A program made the position numbers and the translations under genes. Positions 44,431-45,591 of a DNA stretch of 45,591 nucleotides are shown here, in pieces; within the stretch, counting starts at the first letter, position 1, and each line of letters starts with the position of its first letter. The notes beneath the pieces are model-generated. The model was not told the DNA's origin and did not search any database. It saw only the letters and a list, made by a program, of their open reading frames with translations. The DNA is from Xylanibacter caecicola (GTDB lineage Bacteria; Bacteroidota; Bacteroidia; Bacteroidales; Bacteroidaceae): assembly GCF_013166515.1 (NCBI RefSeq), contig NZ_JABKKJ010000020.1, positions 1 through 45,591 on the forward strand. The letters run 5' to 3'.

Positions 44431-44778
44431 ATGACAAACAAAAAACTACTTTCAGCTTTATGCCTTTGCATGCTAAGTTGTGTACATGCAAACAGTCAGG
44501 AAATGCATCTCTATGGAGACGGAGCCAGATGTACAAAAGGACATCGCTTCGAAATTAGTGTGAGTTATGACGACACAAGCGTCACCCTTAAAGCCCAAGA
44601 GACGTTGGACAATGTATATGTTGTGATAAAAGACTTTGACGGCAACATTATATATAATGGTTGGACAACGATAGACAAGACAAGCAACACAATCACGATG
44701 CCGGAAGAAGAGGGTATTGACAAATACACTATTGAGGTGTATGTAGATGAAGAGTGTATGAAGGGATATTTTGATTAA
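44431..44778 (+). CDS. Small secreted DUF3244 protein
   Basis: The 115-residue product has a signal peptide of about 22 residues (MTNKKLLSALCLCMLSCVHA). The single Ig-like domain follows, with FEISVSYDDTSVTLKAQETL and VYVVIKDFDGNIIYNGWTT, typical of DUF3244. The family is small, secreted and of unknown function. It lies 145 bp after the TPR/HTH regulator and 21 bp before the glycine-rich lipoprotein, so the last two are probably one operon controlled by or linked to the regulator. Base composition is more AT-rich than in the first half of the window. Confidence 0.78.
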   Translation: MTNKKLLSALCLCMLSCVHANSQEMHLYGDGARCTKGHRFEISVSYDDTSVTLKAQETLDNVYVVIKDFDGNIIYNGWTTIDKTSNTITMPEEEGIDKYTIEVYVDEECMKGYFD

Positions 44779-44799
44779 CGACAATTAAACTATAAATTT

Positions 44800-45483
44800 A
44801 TGAAAAAGAATTCTATTTACTTCTTGTTTATTATGATTATGTTTTTTTATTCATGTAATAATTCTGAAGATTTTATTACCCAACCTCAAAAAGCATATAC
44901 AACAACAGATTACAATGTTTTTGTTCAAAATATTGATAGTATAAGCCGTTGTTACAAAAAGATAAAAACAGTGAAAAAATCAAGAGGCTTTTTAGAATAT
45001 GTCGGTAAAGGGCGTTTGGAAAAATATGCAGACCATGGAGGGTTTATAGCCGGTGGATATATAGGGCAACAAGTTGGATGTGCAATTGGCTGTCTTACAG
45101 GCAATCCTGTCGGTGCTATTTTAGGATATGCAGGAGGTAGATGTGTTGGGAGGTTACTCGGGGCTGCAGTTGCATCATACGCTGCCGTAAAAATAATGGA
45201 AGAAGGTGTCAGAAATATCTTTAAATCACCTCGTATCTATGTAAATAATTATTCTTGTAATGGAGATAGTATCGATTATTATATTCCTGAAAACAGTGTC
45301 AGTCAAGAGGACTCCTTAGGATATTATCATAATAAAATAATGGGAGTTTTGATGTCTCAATCGGATAAATATCAGAAAGAAAATGGAGAACTATACTATG
45401 AATTACTTTATGAAGATTGTGTTGCTCTTGCCAAAGAATTTAATATCTACAATGATACAATAACTACCCGTTGGCGGAATTAA
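44800..45483 (+). CDS. Lipoprotein with glycine-zipper segment, unknown function
   Basis: The 227-residue product has a lipoprotein signal with lipobox FYSC (Cys19). After a basic stretch (KKIKTVKKSRG) there is a long hydrophobic glycine-rich segment at about 79-132, with GGFIAGGYIGQQVGCAIGC and GYAGGRCVGRLLGAAVASY. Spaced glycines fit a glycine-zipper membrane insert. A polar C-terminal part (about 145-227) follows. I do not recognise the family. The segment recalls bacteriocin and pore-forming glycine zippers, but the long polar tail and lipid anchor argue for a membrane-associated cell-envelope protein. Codon use is AT-rich. Confidence 0.7.
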   Translation: MKKNSIYFLFIMIMFFYSCNNSEDFITQPQKAYTTTDYNVFVQNIDSISRCYKKIKTVKKSRGFLEYVGKGRLEKYADHGGFIAGGYIGQQVGCAIGCLTGNPVGAILGYAGGRCVGRLLGAAVASYAAVKIMEEGVRNIFKSPRIYVNNYSCNGDSIDYYIPENSVSQEDSLGYYHNKIMGVLMSQSDKYQKENGELYYELLYEDCVALAKEFNIYNDTITTRWRN

Positions 45484-45498
45484 TTTAAGTTGATAAAT

Positions 45499-45591
45499 AT
45501 GAGTAAAAAGTTGTACATGTCGCTGATTTTTAGTAACTTAGTGGTGATTAAAACATTAAGTTCAAACCATCGTATGTACAACCTTTATGCA
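45499..45591 (+). CDS. Partial ORF at window edge
   Basis: ATG at 45499, 15 bp after the previous stop, stays open for 31 codons to the end of the window. The visible start (MSKKLYMSLIFSNLVVIKTL) is basic then hydrophobic, like a signal peptide. Too little is visible for a function; it may be the third gene of the DUF3244 operon. Confidence 0.4.
   Translation, partial: MSKKLYMSLIFSNLVVIKTLSSNHRMYNLYA

Noticed and set aside
1..45591. Insertion sequences, prophage or integrase genes
   Set aside because: No transposase, integrase or phage structural protein was recognised in any frame.

Overview
The window looks like chromosomal DNA from a member of the Bacteroidales, most likely a Prevotella/Segatella-like species. 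The evidence is SusC/SusD pairs, DUF5683, DUF3244 and DUF5123 proteins, LpxB, and many matches to the Bacteroidetes -7 promoter box TAnnTTTG. The genus is an inference from gene content and intergenic style. No rRNA, tRNA, insertion sequence or CRISPR array was seen.

Layout. (1) 1-8450 is conserved housekeeping DNA: lpxB and surE on the minus strand, divergent from parA-parB-DUF5683-lytic transglycosylase-rel on the plus strand. (2) 8626-21293 is a mixed accessory block: a secreted pectinesterase, a dienelactone-hydrolase-like enzyme, a decayed glycan locus (SusC without its C-terminus, fused by deletion to a twice-deleted sialate O-acetylesterase remnant, then an intact GH89 alpha-N-acetylglucosaminidase), a type-I-like glutamine synthetase followed by a 29-codon small ORF, and a PL1-like pectate lyase. 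(3) 21389-40759 is a back-to-back pair of paralogous polysaccharide utilisation loci. The minus arm is surface lipoprotein-SusC-SusD-DUF6298-like protein-ECF sigma factor-47-codon small ORF; the plus arm is lipoprotein-SusC-SusD. With the pectinesterase and pectate lyase, the likely target is pectin. (4) 41429-45591 carries a secreted protein with a sorting-like tail, a membrane-spanning TPR/HTH regulator, a DUF3244 protein, a glycine-rich lipoprotein and a truncated ORF at the edge, AT-rich towards the end.

The strongest unexplained signals are intergenic. Four regions (about 9640, 17578, 33000 and 40901) carry different sequences but the same 22-nt repeat period. Two gaps carry a shared 58-nt element in opposite orientations, each with a hairpin and a strictly conserved 16-nt box. 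Upstream of the hydrolase 3' end lie five 10-bp-phased boxes, a -7 box and a perfect terminator, which together predict a small RNA of about 58 nt. The window starts with a perfect 40-bp palindrome.

How the genes could work together (inference): pectinesterase removes methyl esters, pectate lyase and the beta-helix proteins act on the backbone, and the two SusC/SusD systems with their surface lipoproteins capture and import products. The ECF sigma factor and the TPR/HTH protein are the only evident regulators; no hybrid two-component sensor or FecR-type anti-sigma factor is present.
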